Assembly: GCA_964561005.1 (NCBI GenBank)
Contig: CAZLNO010000013.1
Coordinates: 1-53,603 of the forward strand
Direction: 5' to 3'
Source: CAZLNO01 sp964561005
Lineage (GTDB): Bacteria > Pseudomonadota > Alphaproteobacteria > Kiloniellales > Rhodovibrionaceae
Length of the DNA stretch: 53,603 nucleotides
The position numbers and the translations under genes were made by a program. The notes under the pieces were generated by a model that was not told the DNA's origin, ran no database searches, and worked only from the letters and a program-made list of their open reading frames with translations. Shown one piece after another: positions 32,526 through 41,738 of this stretch. The number at the start of each line of letters is the position of its first letter. Positions within the stretch are counted from its first letter, which is position 1.

Positions 32526-34076
32526 GTGGCAGTCGTTCTGACCATCAGCAGCTACCACCGATTGTCCCCTGATATTCAGGGGGTCCAGAAGGTGGACGCC
32601 GGCCCGTTCACGATCGGGCGGGGCCGGGACTGCGACTGGGTGCTGGTCGACACCGAGAAGTTGCTGTCCAAGCGGCACTGTACCATCGAGCGGCAGGGCT
32701 CGGGGTATGCCATCGTCGATCACAGCCTGAACGGAACCTTCCTGAACGGCGACACCGAGGCGATCGGACAGGGCGGCCGGCGCGAACTGCATGACGGCGA
32801 TGTCGTTCGGCTGAGCGACTACGAGATCCGCGTGACCGTCACCCCGGAGGCCGAGGCCGCGAATACGCCAGAGCATCGCCGCGAAGACGCGTTCGCGGGG
32901 CTGTCCGCCACCACGGCCGCCCCGCCGGACCCCGACCGCCTCGGGCAGCGCGCGGCGGTGCGGCCCCAGGTTCGGGAGACCGACTGGCGCGCGGGGACCT
33001 CCCCCGGCATGGCCGGGGAGGCGCCGGAGAGCGGGGAGATGCCGGCCTGGACGCCGGGGTCGGAGCGGGTCGCCCTGCGCCCCACCCACGCCGTGATTCC
33101 CGAGGACTGGCAGGAAAGGGTGGCGGCGCCCGAGGCGCCGGAGAGCGGGGCCGACGAGCCCTCGCCCCGATTTCCTGGTTCCGCCGCCGATAAGGTGGAA
33201 GCAGCCCCCGAAACCCCCGACGCGCCTGACGTGCCCGCCGGTCCCGAGGCTGCCGGCCCTGAAGTGGCACCGCCGGAGGCGCCTGGCGCGGCGCCGATTG
33301 GAGACCGGCCTGGCGTCTTCCCGCCGCCCCTGCCGGAGGGTCCGGCGGCGGAGGGGTCCAACGTGGAGACCCGCGACCGGCCGGCCGCGCCGCATGCGCC
33401 CCCGTCACCCGGCGGTGCGGAACCGCCGCGGCAACCTGCGGAAACGCCGGGACCGCCTCGCGGACCGCGAAGCCCGGGCGGCGTGGATCAGGCTTCGGAA
33501 GGCCTGGCGGCGTTCCTGCGCGGGGCCGGGCTCGATCCCGCGATGGTTCCGGGCGACGATCCGGAACAGACCCTGGAGACCGCCGGCGCGCTGTTTTCTG
33601 CCGCGGTGGCCGGGATGATCGACGTGCTCGCCACGCGCAGCGAGGTGCGCAACGAGTTCCGCCTGGCCCAGACCGTGATCCGGCCGACGGAGAACAACCC
33701 CCTGAAGTTCTCGGCCTCGGCGACGGACGCCCTGCGCGTCCTGCTGAGCCGGAACGCCTCGGGCTACATGTCGGCCCAGTCGGCCATGAACGAGGCCGTG
33801 GACGACGTGAAGGCGCACCAGATCGCCGTCATGGCCGGCGTCCAGGCGGCGGTGCAGGGCCTGCTGAAACGCTTCGACCCCGAGGCCCTGGAGCAGCGCT
33901 TCGCGCAGGAACGCGGCATGGCCGTGCTCGGCTCGCGCAAGGCGCGCTGCTGGGATGCCTTCGTCCGCCTCTACGGCGAGATCGCCGAGGAGGCCGAGGA
34001 TGACTTCCACGCCGTCCTGGGACGGGAGTTCGCCAAGGCCTACGAGGCCTGCGCCCGCAACAGGCGGTCGAAATGA
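32526..34076 (+). CDS. tagH: Type VI secretion FHA-domain protein TagH
   Basis: The 516-residue product opens with an FHA domain (about residues 25-95): G31-R32, the phosphothreonine-contacting S48 and H51 of LLSKRHC, and N69-G70. A long proline/alanine/glutamate-rich linker (about 105-320) follows, then the TagH C-terminal domain (AAFLRGAGLDPAMVPGD, LIRPTENNPLKFS-like core, KARCWDAFVRLYGEIAEEAEDDFHAVLGREFAKAYE). FHA proteins in T6SS loci bind phosphothreonine and take part in post-translational switching by a PpkA-type kinase and PppA-type phosphatase; the phosphatase is present at 41735. The GTG at 32526 is the only sensible start, but its ribosome binding site is poor. It is the first gene of the T6SS run. 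Confidence 0.9.
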   Translation: MAVVLTISSYHRLSPDIQGVQKVDAGPFTIGRGRDCDWVLVDTEKLLSKRHCTIERQGSGYAIVDHSLNGTFLNGDTEAIGQGGRRELHDGDVVRLSDYEIRVTVTPEAEAANTPEHRREDAFAGLSATTAAPPDPDRLGQRAAVRPQVRETDWRAGTSPGMAGEAPESGEMPAWTPGSERVALRPTHAVIPEDWQERVAAPEAPESGADEPSPRFPGSAADKVEAAPETPDAPDVPAGPEAAGPEVAPPEAPGAAPIGDRPGVFPPPLPEGPAAEGSNVETRDRPAAPHAPPSPGGAEPPRQPAETPGPPRGPRSPGGVDQASEGLAAFLRGAGLDPAMVPGDDPEQTLETAGALFSAAVAGMIDVLATRSEVRNEFRLAQTVIRPTENNPLKFSASATDALRVLLSRNASGYMSAQSAMNEAVDDVKAHQIAVMAGVQAAVQGLLKRFDPEALEQRFAQERGMAVLGSRKARCWDAFVRLYGEIAEEAEDDFHAVLGREFAKAYEACARNRRSK

Positions 34077-34101
34077 CAACACGAACGAAAAGGATGTCGC
34101 C

Positions 34102-34617
34102 GTGATCGGTTGGAGAAAAGGGGCGGTCCTGGCGGTGCTGCTGCCGCTCGCCGCCGGGGGGCTGTCCGCGTGCCTGGGCGCGGCCGGCGGGGTGGCCGGA
34201 GCGGTGATCGGCGAGTTGTTCGAGCCCGGCCCGACCCGCCTGGAGGCGAAGATGGTCGCGGACGACAACCTCAACCCGGACTACAGCGGCCGACCCTCGC
34301 CGCTCGTCGTCCGCCTCTATGCCCTGAAGAACACCGTGGCATTCGAGAACACGGATTTCTTCAAGCTTTACGAGAGCGACGTGGGCGTGCTCGGCGGCGA
34401 CCTGCTGAACCGCAAGGAATACCAGCTCAAGCCAGGCGAGACGAAGGAGATCGAGGGCGAGCTGAACGAGGAGGTGGAGTTCCTCGGCATCCTCGCGGCC
34501 TACCAGGACATCGACAACGCGGTCTGGCGGTCGACCGTGAAGCTGGAATCCCACAGCACGAACGAGGTCAAGATCCAATTCAAGTCCACGCAGGTCGTGG
34601 CCAGTCTCGAAGATTAG
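34102..34617 (+). CDS. tssJ: Type VI secretion outer-membrane lipoprotein TssJ
   Basis: The 171-residue product has a lipoprotein signal peptide with lipobox LSAC; the lipidated cysteine is C24. The mature part is a transthyretin-like beta sandwich: LVVRLYALKNTVAFENTDFFKLYESDVGVLG and KPGETKEIEGELNEEVEFLGILAAYQDID are typical of TssJ/VasD. TssJ sits in the outer membrane and contacts the periplasmic end of TssM. The GTG at 34102 lies 7 bases after AAAAGGA. It is 25 bases after tagH and 16 before tssK. Confidence 0.92.
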   Translation: MIGWRKGAVLAVLLPLAAGGLSACLGAAGGVAGAVIGELFEPGPTRLEAKMVADDNLNPDYSGRPSPLVVRLYALKNTVAFENTDFFKLYESDVGVLGGDLLNRKEYQLKPGETKEIEGELNEEVEFLGILAAYQDIDNAVWRSTVKLESHSTNEVKIQFKSTQVVASLED

Positions 34618-34633
34618 CAGGCGAGCCGGCACC

Positions 34634-35965
34634 GTGTCCGAATTCAACAAGGTCGTCTGGACCGAGGGCCTGTTCCTCCGACCCCAGCATTTCCAGCAGC
34701 AGGATCGCCACATGGAGTACCTGCTGCGCCTGGGCACCGCGGGGCTGCAGCCCTTGCGCTGGGGCTTCTCGCGTCTGGAGGTCAACCAGGAGCTGCTGTA
34801 CAGCGGCAAGCTCGCCCTGAGCGCCTGCCGCGGCGTGATGACCGACGGCACGCCCTTCGACCTGCCGGCCGACGGCCCCGCGCCGCCGCCGCTGGAGCCG
34901 GGGGTGGAGACCCGCGACAGCGTGGTCTACCTCGCCCTGCCGCTGCGCCAGCCGGGCGTGCCCGAGATCGATACAGACGGCGGCGCCGACGGCGCGGCGC
35001 GCTACGCGTCCAGCGAGGCCGAGGTGAGCGACAGCGCGGACAGCGGTGGCGCGCCGGTGTCCATCGCCGTCGCCTCGCCGAAGTTCCGCCTGCTGCCGGA
35101 GAGCGCCGAGCGCGACGGCTTCCTGACGCTGCCCGTGGCGCGCATCGCCGAGGTGCGCGCCGACCGGCACATCATCCTCGACGAGCACTACATTCCGCCC
35201 GTCCTGGACGCGCGGGTGCATCCGGACATCGGCGGCTTCCTCGACGAGTTGGAGGGCCTGCTGCATCAACGCGGCGACCGCCTGGCGGGCCGGGCCTCCA
35301 CCGCCGGGCGCGGCAGCGCGGAGATCGTCGACCTGCTGCGCCTGCAGGCCATGAACCGCTACGAGCCCCGGGTGGCGCACCTGGCGCGCCTGCGCGACCT
35401 GCATCCGCTGCGCGTCTACGAGCTGCTGGTCGAGATCGCCGGCGAGCTGGCGACCTTCACCGACGCGCGCCGGCCGCCGGCGTTTCCGGCCTACGACCAG
35501 GACGATCTCCAGGCCACCTTCGAGCCGGTCATCTCGGCGATCCGGGCCGCCTTCAGCCGCGAGCCGGAAACCGCGGCGGAGCAGATTCCGCTCAGCGCGG
35601 TCAACCGCTTCGGCATCGCGACCGCGGAGATCCGCAACCGCAGCCTGCTGGACAACGCCATGTTCGTCATGGCGGTCGCCGCCGACATGCCGACGGAGAA
35701 GCTGCGCAACCACTTCCCCGGTCAGGTGGTGGCCGGCCCGGTCGACCGCATTTCCGAGCTGGTCAATCTGGCCTTGCCGGGCATCAAGCTGCGGCCGCTG
35801 CCGGCGGCGCCGCGCCAGCTCCCGTTCCATGCCGGGGCGACCTACTTCGAGCTCGATCGGAACTCGGAGGTCTGGAAGGAGCTGAAGGCCTCGGGCGGGC
35901 TCGCGTTCCACATCGGCGGGACCTACCCGAATCTGTCGATGACGCTCTGGGCGATCCGTCAATGA
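34634..35965 (+). CDS. tssK: Type VI secretion baseplate protein TssK
   Basis: The 443-residue product matches TssK from its opening (VVWTEGLFLRPQHFQQQDRHMEYLL) to its C-terminal head (LNLALPGIKLRPLPAAPRQLPFHAGATYFELD, FHIGGTYPNLSMTLWAI). TssK trimers link the baseplate wedges (TssE/F/G) to the membrane complex through TssL and TssM. GTG 34634 is used as start. Length is normal for the family and no domain is missing. Confidence 0.95.
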   Translation: MSEFNKVVWTEGLFLRPQHFQQQDRHMEYLLRLGTAGLQPLRWGFSRLEVNQELLYSGKLALSACRGVMTDGTPFDLPADGPAPPPLEPGVETRDSVVYLALPLRQPGVPEIDTDGGADGAARYASSEAEVSDSADSGGAPVSIAVASPKFRLLPESAERDGFLTLPVARIAEVRADRHIILDEHYIPPVLDARVHPDIGGFLDELEGLLHQRGDRLAGRASTAGRGSAEIVDLLRLQAMNRYEPRVAHLARLRDLHPLRVYELLVEIAGELATFTDARRPPAFPAYDQDDLQATFEPVISAIRAAFSREPETAAEQIPLSAVNRFGIATAEIRNRSLLDNAMFVMAVAADMPTEKLRNHFPGQVVAGPVDRISELVNLALPGIKLRPLPAAPRQLPFHAGATYFELDRNSEVWKELKASGGLAFHIGGTYPNLSMTLWAIRQ

Positions 35966-36008
35966 CGTTGCGGCGGCGCCCGTCGGGCATGCCGCCAGGG
36001 AGGTTCAG

Positions 36009-37394
36009 GTGAGCGCGGATGGCGATGACGATCGGACGATCCTGCGGCCCACGCCGGGCGGCCGCCGCCCCGCGACGCAGCGGCCGGCCAGCGAGCCCCC
36101 GGCCGCGCCCGCCGAGCCCACGCCCGCCTCGCCGTCGCCCCAGGGCGCGGCCGGGCCCGCGCCCGCACCGGTGACCGCGACACCGCCGGGCGAACCGTTG
36201 GAAATCTCGGACTCCTCCGGCAACCCGCTGATCGCCGCCGGCGCCACGCTGCTGACCCTGGCCTCGCAGCTTCGCGGGGCGGTCAGCCATGCCGACGTGC
36301 CGGCCCTGCGCCAGCGCGCGCTGCAGGAGATCAAGGCCTTCGATCAGCGCGCCCGCGAGGCCGGCGTCTCCTCGGAGGACGTCAACACCGCCCGCTACGC
36401 TCTCTGCGCGCTGCTGGACGAGACCGTGCTCAACACGCCCTGGGGCAGCCAGAGCGTCTGGGCCACGGAAAGCCTCCTGATCACGCTCTATCGCGAGCGC
36501 ACCGGCGGCGAGCGCATCTTCCAGATCATCTCGGCGCTGTCCGAGCAGCCCGGCGGCAACCTGCACCTGCTGGAGTTCCTTTACGTCTGCCTGTCGCTGG
36601 GCTTCCAGGGCAAGTACGGCATCATCCCCAACGGCCAGCAGCAGCTCGAACGCGTGCGCCAGGATCTCCACCACACCATCCGCCGGCAGCGCGGTGACGG
36701 CGGGGAGGCGATCTCGCCGCACTGGCTGGGCCTGCAGGACCCGCGCCCCCGGGTGGCGCGGACGTTGCCGCTGTGGGTCGCCGTGGCCGGCGCCGGAGCG
36801 GTCATCACGGGGCTGTTCGTCGCCTTCACCCTGATGCTGAACGCGCAGTCCGACACCGCCTTCGCGCGGCTGAACGACCTCGCGCGCGACCGCGCCCCGG
36901 CCCAGCCGGTCGCCGCGCAGGCCCTGGTCGAGCCGGAAGAGGGCACGCGCGGCGTGCCCGAGGTGGTGGACGACCTGCGCGCCGAGCTGGCGGCGGAGAT
37001 CGAGGCCGGGCGGATCGAGGTCTTCCAGGCCGGCAACCGGGCGCGCATCCTGCTGCGCAATCGCGGACTCTTCTCGTCGGGCTCGGCCGCGGTCACCGAC
37101 GCCTACCGGCCGGTCCTCGACAAGGTCGCCCGCGCCATCGCCGGCGCGCCGCGCCCCATCCTGGTGACCGGGCACAGCGACAACGTGCCGATCCGCACGG
37201 TGCGCTTCCCCTCGAACTGGCATCTGTCGAAGGCGCGCGCCGAGGCGGTGATGGAGGTCCTGGCACGCGGCTCCGGCGAGGCCGGCCGCTTCGTCGCCGA
37301 GGGACGCGCCGACAACGAGCCGATCGCGGACAACGCCTCCGCCGCCGGACGCGAGAAGAACCGCCGCGTGGAGATCAATCTGCGGCCCTGGTGA
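36009..37394 (+). CDS. tssL: Type VI secretion inner-membrane protein TssL with OmpA peptidoglycan-binding domain
   Basis: The 461-residue product has a disordered proline/alanine-rich N-terminus (about 1-65), the DotU/IcmH cytoplasmic domain (about 70-230; SNPLIAAGATLLTLASQLRG, ARYALCALLDETVLNTPWG, HLLEFLYVCLSLGFQGKYG), one membrane helix (about 255-275), and a periplasmic OmpA-like domain (about 345-461) with TGHSDNVPI and GREKNRRVEINLRPW. This is the evolved TssL type that anchors the membrane complex to peptidoglycan directly, so a separate TagL-type anchor is not required. The GTG at 36009 follows GGGAGG. Confidence 0.94.
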   Translation: MSADGDDDRTILRPTPGGRRPATQRPASEPPAAPAEPTPASPSPQGAAGPAPAPVTATPPGEPLEISDSSGNPLIAAGATLLTLASQLRGAVSHADVPALRQRALQEIKAFDQRAREAGVSSEDVNTARYALCALLDETVLNTPWGSQSVWATESLLITLYRERTGGERIFQIISALSEQPGGNLHLLEFLYVCLSLGFQGKYGIIPNGQQQLERVRQDLHHTIRRQRGDGGEAISPHWLGLQDPRPRVARTLPLWVAVAGAGAVITGLFVAFTLMLNAQSDTAFARLNDLARDRAPAQPVAAQALVEPEEGTRGVPEVVDDLRAELAAEIEAGRIEVFQAGNRARILLRNRGLFSSGSAAVTDAYRPVLDKVARAIAGAPRPILVTGHSDNVPIRTVRFPSNWHLSKARAEAVMEVLARGSGEAGRFVAEGRADNEPIADNASAAGREKNRRVEINLRPW

Positions 37395-37455
37395 GGGCCG
37401 CCGACGCCAGCGCCGACGCCTCGCCGCGTCGCCGGCCCGCACGAAGGACGGACGC

Positions 37456-40400
37456 ATGAAGAAGGCCTTCAAGTTCCTGTTCGGCTGGCTCGGCAACCGC
37501 TATGTCCTGTCGGTGCTGGGCCTGGTCTGCCTGTGCTTGATCATCTGGTTCATCGGGCCGCTGATCGCCGTGGCGGGCTGGGCGCCGCTGGGGCCGGAGA
37601 CGACCCGCTGGATCGTGATGATCGCGGTGGCCTTCGTCTGGGGTCTGGTCAGCGTCGGCTCGGCGCTGCGCCAGCGCCGCGCCAACGCCGCGGCCGTGGC
37701 GGACCTCATGCACTCCGGCAAGCCCGAGGCGGCGGACCCCGGCGCCGAGGAAAAGCAGGAGCTGCAGGCGCGCTTCCACGAGGCACTCGGCCTGCTGAAG
37801 CGCGCGCGCCTGGGCCAGCGGGGCCGCCGGCGCTACCTCTACCAGCTTCCCTGGTACGTCATCATCGGCCCGCCGGGCGCCGGCAAGACCACGGCGCTGC
37901 GCAACTCCGGCCTGGAGTTCCCGCTCAGCGAGCACTTCGGCGACCACAAGGTGCGCGGCGTCGGCGGCACGCGCAACTGCGACTGGTGGTTCACCGACGA
38001 GGCGGTGATCCTGGACACGGCCGGCCGCTACACCACGCAGGACAGCGACCAGGCGGCGGACGCGGCGGCCTGGCAGGGCTTCCTCGACCTGCTGCGCAAG
38101 CACCGCCGGCGCCGCCCGCTCGACGGCGTCATCGTCGCCGTCGGGGCCGACATCCTCGCCCGCGCCCGGCCCGAGGAGATCGAGGAGCACGCCCAGCGGG
38201 TGCGCCAGCGCCTGCAGGAGATCACCGGCCGGCTGGGGCTGCAGCTTCCGGTCTACTTCATGCTGACCAAGTGCGACCTGGTCTCCGGCTTCGTCGAGTT
38301 CTTCGACGACCTGGGCCGCGAGGGCCGCAACCAGGTCTTCGGCTTCACCTTCGAGGCGACCGACGCCGGCCAGCAGCCGCTGCGCGAGATCGACACCCGC
38401 TTCGACGAACTGTTCGCCTCGCTGGACGGCCGGCGGCTGGATCGTCTGGGACATGAGGGCTCGGCCGCGCGCCGGGGGCAGATCTACAACTTCCCCCAGC
38501 AGCTCGCCTCGCTCCGCCCGGCCATCAAGACCTTCACCGAGCGCGCCTTCGGCGCGACGCGCTACGAGGCGCCGGTGCTGCTGCGCGGCGTCTACTTCAC
38601 CAGCGGCACCCAGGAAGGCACGCCGATCGACCGGCTGATGGCCAACATGGCGGGGCGCTTCGGCTTCGACCGGGCCTCGATGAGTGCCTTCAGCGGCAAG
38701 GGGCGCAGCTACTTCCTGACCCGCCTGCTGCGCGAGCTGGTGTTCCAGGAGGCCTCGCTGGTCGGCGCGCGCGGGTTCCTCGCGCGCTACCGGGGCACGG
38801 CGGACCGCCTGGCCTACGGCGGCACGGCGGCGGTGGCGCTGCTGTTGGGCCTGGCGCTCTTGACCAGCTTCTGGCGCAACGAGGCCCTGATCGGGGAGGT
38901 CGAGGCCGAGCTGGACGCCGCGCCGGAAGCGCCGACGGCGCAGTCCGCCAGCGTGGGCGCGACGGTGCGCTACCTGAACTGGCTGCGCGACCTGCCCGGC
39001 GGCTACGCCGAGGACACCGGCGCCATCCCCGTGCTGATGGGCCTGGGGCTGTACCAGGGCAACAAGCTGGGCGCGGCGGCGGAGCGCGCCTACGCCCGCG
39101 GCCTGGAGCAGGTGCTGCTGCCCAGGCTGCTGAGCCGGCTGGAACAGCAGATGAGCCAGGCCCGCGAGCGCACGGACTTCCTCTACGAGGCGCTCAAGGT
39201 CTACCTGATGCTGGGTCACCCCCAGCGCCTCGACCGCGAGCTGGTGGAGACCTGGGTGAAGCTCGACTGGCGGCAGGTGCTGGGCGGCGAGGCGGATACC
39301 GGTCTGAACGCCGACTTCGCCGGGCACCTGGAAGCGCTGCTCGACGACGGCTACGAGGCGCCGCGCCTGAACGGCGCCCTGGTGGCCGAGGTGCGCCAGG
39401 CGCTGTCGCGCATGACGCTGGCCCAGCGCGTCTACGCGCAGATCAAGAGCGGCCCGCGCGCCGCCGAGATGCCGGACTGGCGGCTGCCCGAGGTGGTCGG
39501 CACGGGCGCGGCGGACTACTTCCGGGTGAACGGCGGGCCAGCCGGCGCGCGCAGCATTCCGGGCCTGATGACGCGCGCGGGCTATCGCAAGGTGTTCCTG
39601 GCCGAGGGGCCGCAGGTGCTGAACCAGGCCCTCGAAGAGACATGGGTGCTGGGCGAGGACTATGCGCAACGCCAGGAGCGGCGCGAGGCCAGCTCGCTGC
39701 TGTCGCGGGTCACCGAGATCTACTTCGACGACTACATCCGCGCCTGGGAGTCTTACCTGCAAGAGGTCAGCGTGCGGCGGTTCCGCGGGCTGCGCGACGG
39801 CAGCGAGATGCTGAACGAGCTGGGCAGCCTGAACTCGCCGATCAAGCAGTTCCTGCGGGCCGTCACGCAGGAGACCAGCTTGTCCGCGAAATCCCTGGCG
39901 GGCGGCCAGGAGCAGGCGGAGTCCGGCGCGCTCGCCAAGGTGCAGAAGCGGGTGCAGCAGTTGCTGGACGTCGTGGAGGAACAGCGTCCCGGCGCCGATC
40001 CCGCCGCCGCGGTGGAGCGCCGCTTCCAGCCCATCCACGACCTGGTGCGCACCAGCGAGAGCGGCGCGGCGGAGATCGACCGGGTGCTGGAGATGCTGCG
40101 CGAGCTGTCCACCCATCTGGGCGAGATCGACCTGGCGGCCGGGCGCGGCGACGCGGCCATCGCGGCGGCGAGCGACCAGGCCACCGGGCGCAGCCTGATC
40201 GGCCGCGTGCGGCTCCAGGCGCGCCGCCAGCCGGACCCCCTGGGACGCTGGCTGGCGGCCCTGGCCGAGCAGGCGGCGGCGGTCACGCTGCGCGACGCCG
40301 GCCAGCGCTCCAGCAGCGTCTGGGAGTCGAAGCTGTATCCCTTCTGCCGCGACGCGCTCAGCAACCGTTATCCCTTCGCGCCGGAGAGCCCGCAGGAGGT

Positions 40401-41007
40401 GAACCTCGCGGACTTCACCAAGTTCTTCGGGCCGGAAGGCATGGTCGACGGCTTCTTCGGGCAGTACCTCAAGCCCTTCGTCGACACCTCGGTCAGCCCC
40501 TGGCGCAAGCTGGCCAGCGCCGGCGGTGCCTTGCAGGTGGACCAGAGCGCCCTGAACAACCTGGAGCGCGCCCGCGCCATCAAGCGGGCCTTCTTCCAGT
40601 CGGGCAGCGCGACGCCGAAGGTCGAATTCCAGCTTCGCCCCCTGACGCTGGACTCGGCGGCCAGCCAGGTGGTGCTGGAAATCGGCGAGCAGCGTATCGC
40701 ATACCGCCACGGCCCCAGCCGCTTCCGCGCCATGCAGTGGCCGCCGCCGGGCGGGGCGCAGCGCGCCCGCGTCCAGTTCACGCCGCTTCAGGGCGGACCC
40801 GCGTCGGGCTACAGCGCCAACGGCCCCTGGGCCTGGTTCCGGCTGCTGGACAGGGCGCAAATCGGCTCGGCCGGCAGCCAGGACCGCCTGAACGTCACCT
40901 TCGAGTCCAAGGGGATGACCGCCGTCTTCGAGCTGCAGGCCAGCAGCCTGGTCAATCCCTTCACCATGAACGCGCTGGAGTCCTTCAGGTGCATGAACGG
41001 GCTGTAG
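37456..41007 (+). CDS. tssM: Type VI secretion membrane complex protein TssM (IcmF)
   Basis: The 1183-residue product has two N-terminal membrane helices (about residues 15-45 and 53-75), a cytoplasmic NTPase-like domain with Walker A GPPGAGKT at 138-145, a third membrane helix (about 453-475) and a large periplasmic part ending in the beta-domain that meets TssJ. The signature regions LPWYVIIGPPGAGKTTAL, GRYTTQD and PVYFMLTKCDLV are intact, and length is standard. Together with TssL and TssJ it forms the trans-envelope channel complex. The end of the gene overlaps tagF by 19 bases. Confidence 0.96.
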   Translation: MKKAFKFLFGWLGNRYVLSVLGLVCLCLIIWFIGPLIAVAGWAPLGPETTRWIVMIAVAFVWGLVSVGSALRQRRANAAAVADLMHSGKPEAADPGAEEKQELQARFHEALGLLKRARLGQRGRRRYLYQLPWYVIIGPPGAGKTTALRNSGLEFPLSEHFGDHKVRGVGGTRNCDWWFTDEAVILDTAGRYTTQDSDQAADAAAWQGFLDLLRKHRRRRPLDGVIVAVGADILARARPEEIEEHAQRVRQRLQEITGRLGLQLPVYFMLTKCDLVSGFVEFFDDLGREGRNQVFGFTFEATDAGQQPLREIDTRFDELFASLDGRRLDRLGHEGSAARRGQIYNFPQQLASLRPAIKTFTERAFGATRYEAPVLLRGVYFTSGTQEGTPIDRLMANMAGRFGFDRASMSAFSGKGRSYFLTRLLRELVFQEASLVGARGFLARYRGTADRLAYGGTAAVALLLGLALLTSFWRNEALIGEVEAELDAAPEAPTAQSASVGATVRYLNWLRDLPGGYAEDTGAIPVLMGLGLYQGNKLGAAAERAYARGLEQVLLPRLLSRLEQQMSQARERTDFLYEALKVYLMLGHPQRLDRELVETWVKLDWRQVLGGEADTGLNADFAGHLEALLDDGYEAPRLNGALVAEVRQALSRMTLAQRVYAQIKSGPRAAEMPDWRLPEVVGTGAADYFRVNGGPAGARSIPGLMTRAGYRKVFLAEGPQVLNQALEETWVLGEDYAQRQERREASSLLSRVTEIYFDDYIRAWESYLQEVSVRRFRGLRDGSEMLNELGSLNSPIKQFLRAVTQETSLSAKSLAGGQEQAESGALAKVQKRVQQLLDVVEEQRPGADPAAAVERRFQPIHDLVRTSESGAAEIDRVLEMLRELSTHLGEIDLAAGRGDAAIAAASDQATGRSLIGRVRLQARRQPDPLGRWLAALAEQAAAVTLRDAGQRSSSVWESKLYPFCRDALSNRYPFAPESPQEVNLADFTKFFGPEGMVDGFFGQYLKPFVDTSVSPWRKLASAGGALQVDQSALNNLERARAIKRAFFQSGSATPKVEFQLRPLTLDSAASQVVLEIGEQRIAYRHGPSRFRAMQWPPPGGAQRARVQFTPLQGGPASGYSANGPWAWFRLLDRAQIGSAGSQDRLNVTFESKGMTAVFELQASSLVNPFTMNALESFRCMNGL

Positions 41008-41738
41008 GTGCGCCCGCCGAGGGCGTCGGCATCTTCGGCAAGCTGCCCTGCCGCGGCGACTTCATCACGCGCGGCTTGCCGGGCGCGCTGGCCGAGCGGC
41101 TGCATGGGCTGCTGCACGAGACCATCACCGAGGGGCGCCGGCTGTACGGCGACGACTGGCTCGACGCCTATCTCACGGCGCCGATCTGGCGCTTCGCCGC
41201 CACCGCCGGCTGCCTGGGCGAGATGGCCTGCGTGGGATTGCTGATGCCCAGCGTGGACGCGGTGGGGCGGCATTTCCCCGTGGCGGTGCTGTACCGGACG
41301 GGGCAGGCCAGCGGCGCGGCGGCCCTCCTGACCGGGGCGTCGGCGTGGCTGACGGAGGCCGAGCGGCTGGCGCTGTCCGCGCTGGACGAGGTGCTGGACG
41401 CCGACGGCCTGGAGGCCGCGCTGATCGCGCTTGCGCCGCCGGACGCCGGTCGCCACGACCCCCCGGGGGCGATGGTCGGGCGGCGGCTGCCCTGGCGGAT
41501 TCCCCTTGGCGCGGTGGACGGCGAGCTGACGCTGGACGGCTGCGCCGCGCTGGCCGACCGGGCGCTGGACGCCTGCGCTGGCGCCCACAGCCTGTGGGCG
41601 ACCGCCGGGTCCGACCGGGTCGCGCCGGAGCTTCGGGTCTGCGCCGGCCTGCCGGACGTCGCCGGCCTCGTCACCTTCGTCGTGGGCGACGCCGCGCCGG
41701 TCGCGCCGCCGTCGCCGGAACAGGAGGCGAGCCGGTGA
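40989..41738 (+). CDS. tagF: Type VI secretion-associated protein TagF
   Basis: The 249-residue product matches the TagF/ImpM family: GVGIFGKLPCRGDFITRGLP at the start, AGCLGEMACVGLLMPSVDAVGRHFPVAV in the middle, and SLWATAGSD near the end. TagF acts as a post-translational repressor of some T6SSs and is usually found beside FHA and PP2C partners, as here. The GTG at 40989, eight bases after GGAG and 19 bases inside tssM, is the best start because the family motif begins only about 12 residues later. The stop overlaps the next GTG. Confidence 0.9.
   Translation: MHERAVGAPAEGVGIFGKLPCRGDFITRGLPGALAERLHGLLHETITEGRRLYGDDWLDAYLTAPIWRFAATAGCLGEMACVGLLMPSVDAVGRHFPVAVLYRTGQASGAAALLTGASAWLTEAERLALSALDEVLDADGLEAALIALAPPDAGRHDPPGAMVGRRLPWRIPLGAVDGELTLDGCAALADRALDACAGAHSLWATAGSDRVAPELRVCAGLPDVAGLVTFVVGDAAPVAPPSPEQEASR

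Noticed and set aside
37375..40860. A 1161-codon open frame on the minus strand opposite tssM, and similar long antisense frames throughout the type VI region
   Set aside because: Long stop-free antisense frames are expected opposite GC-rich codons. The translations are low-complexity Arg/Ala/Gly/Leu/Gln text without family motifs, while the plus strand carries well-known genes.
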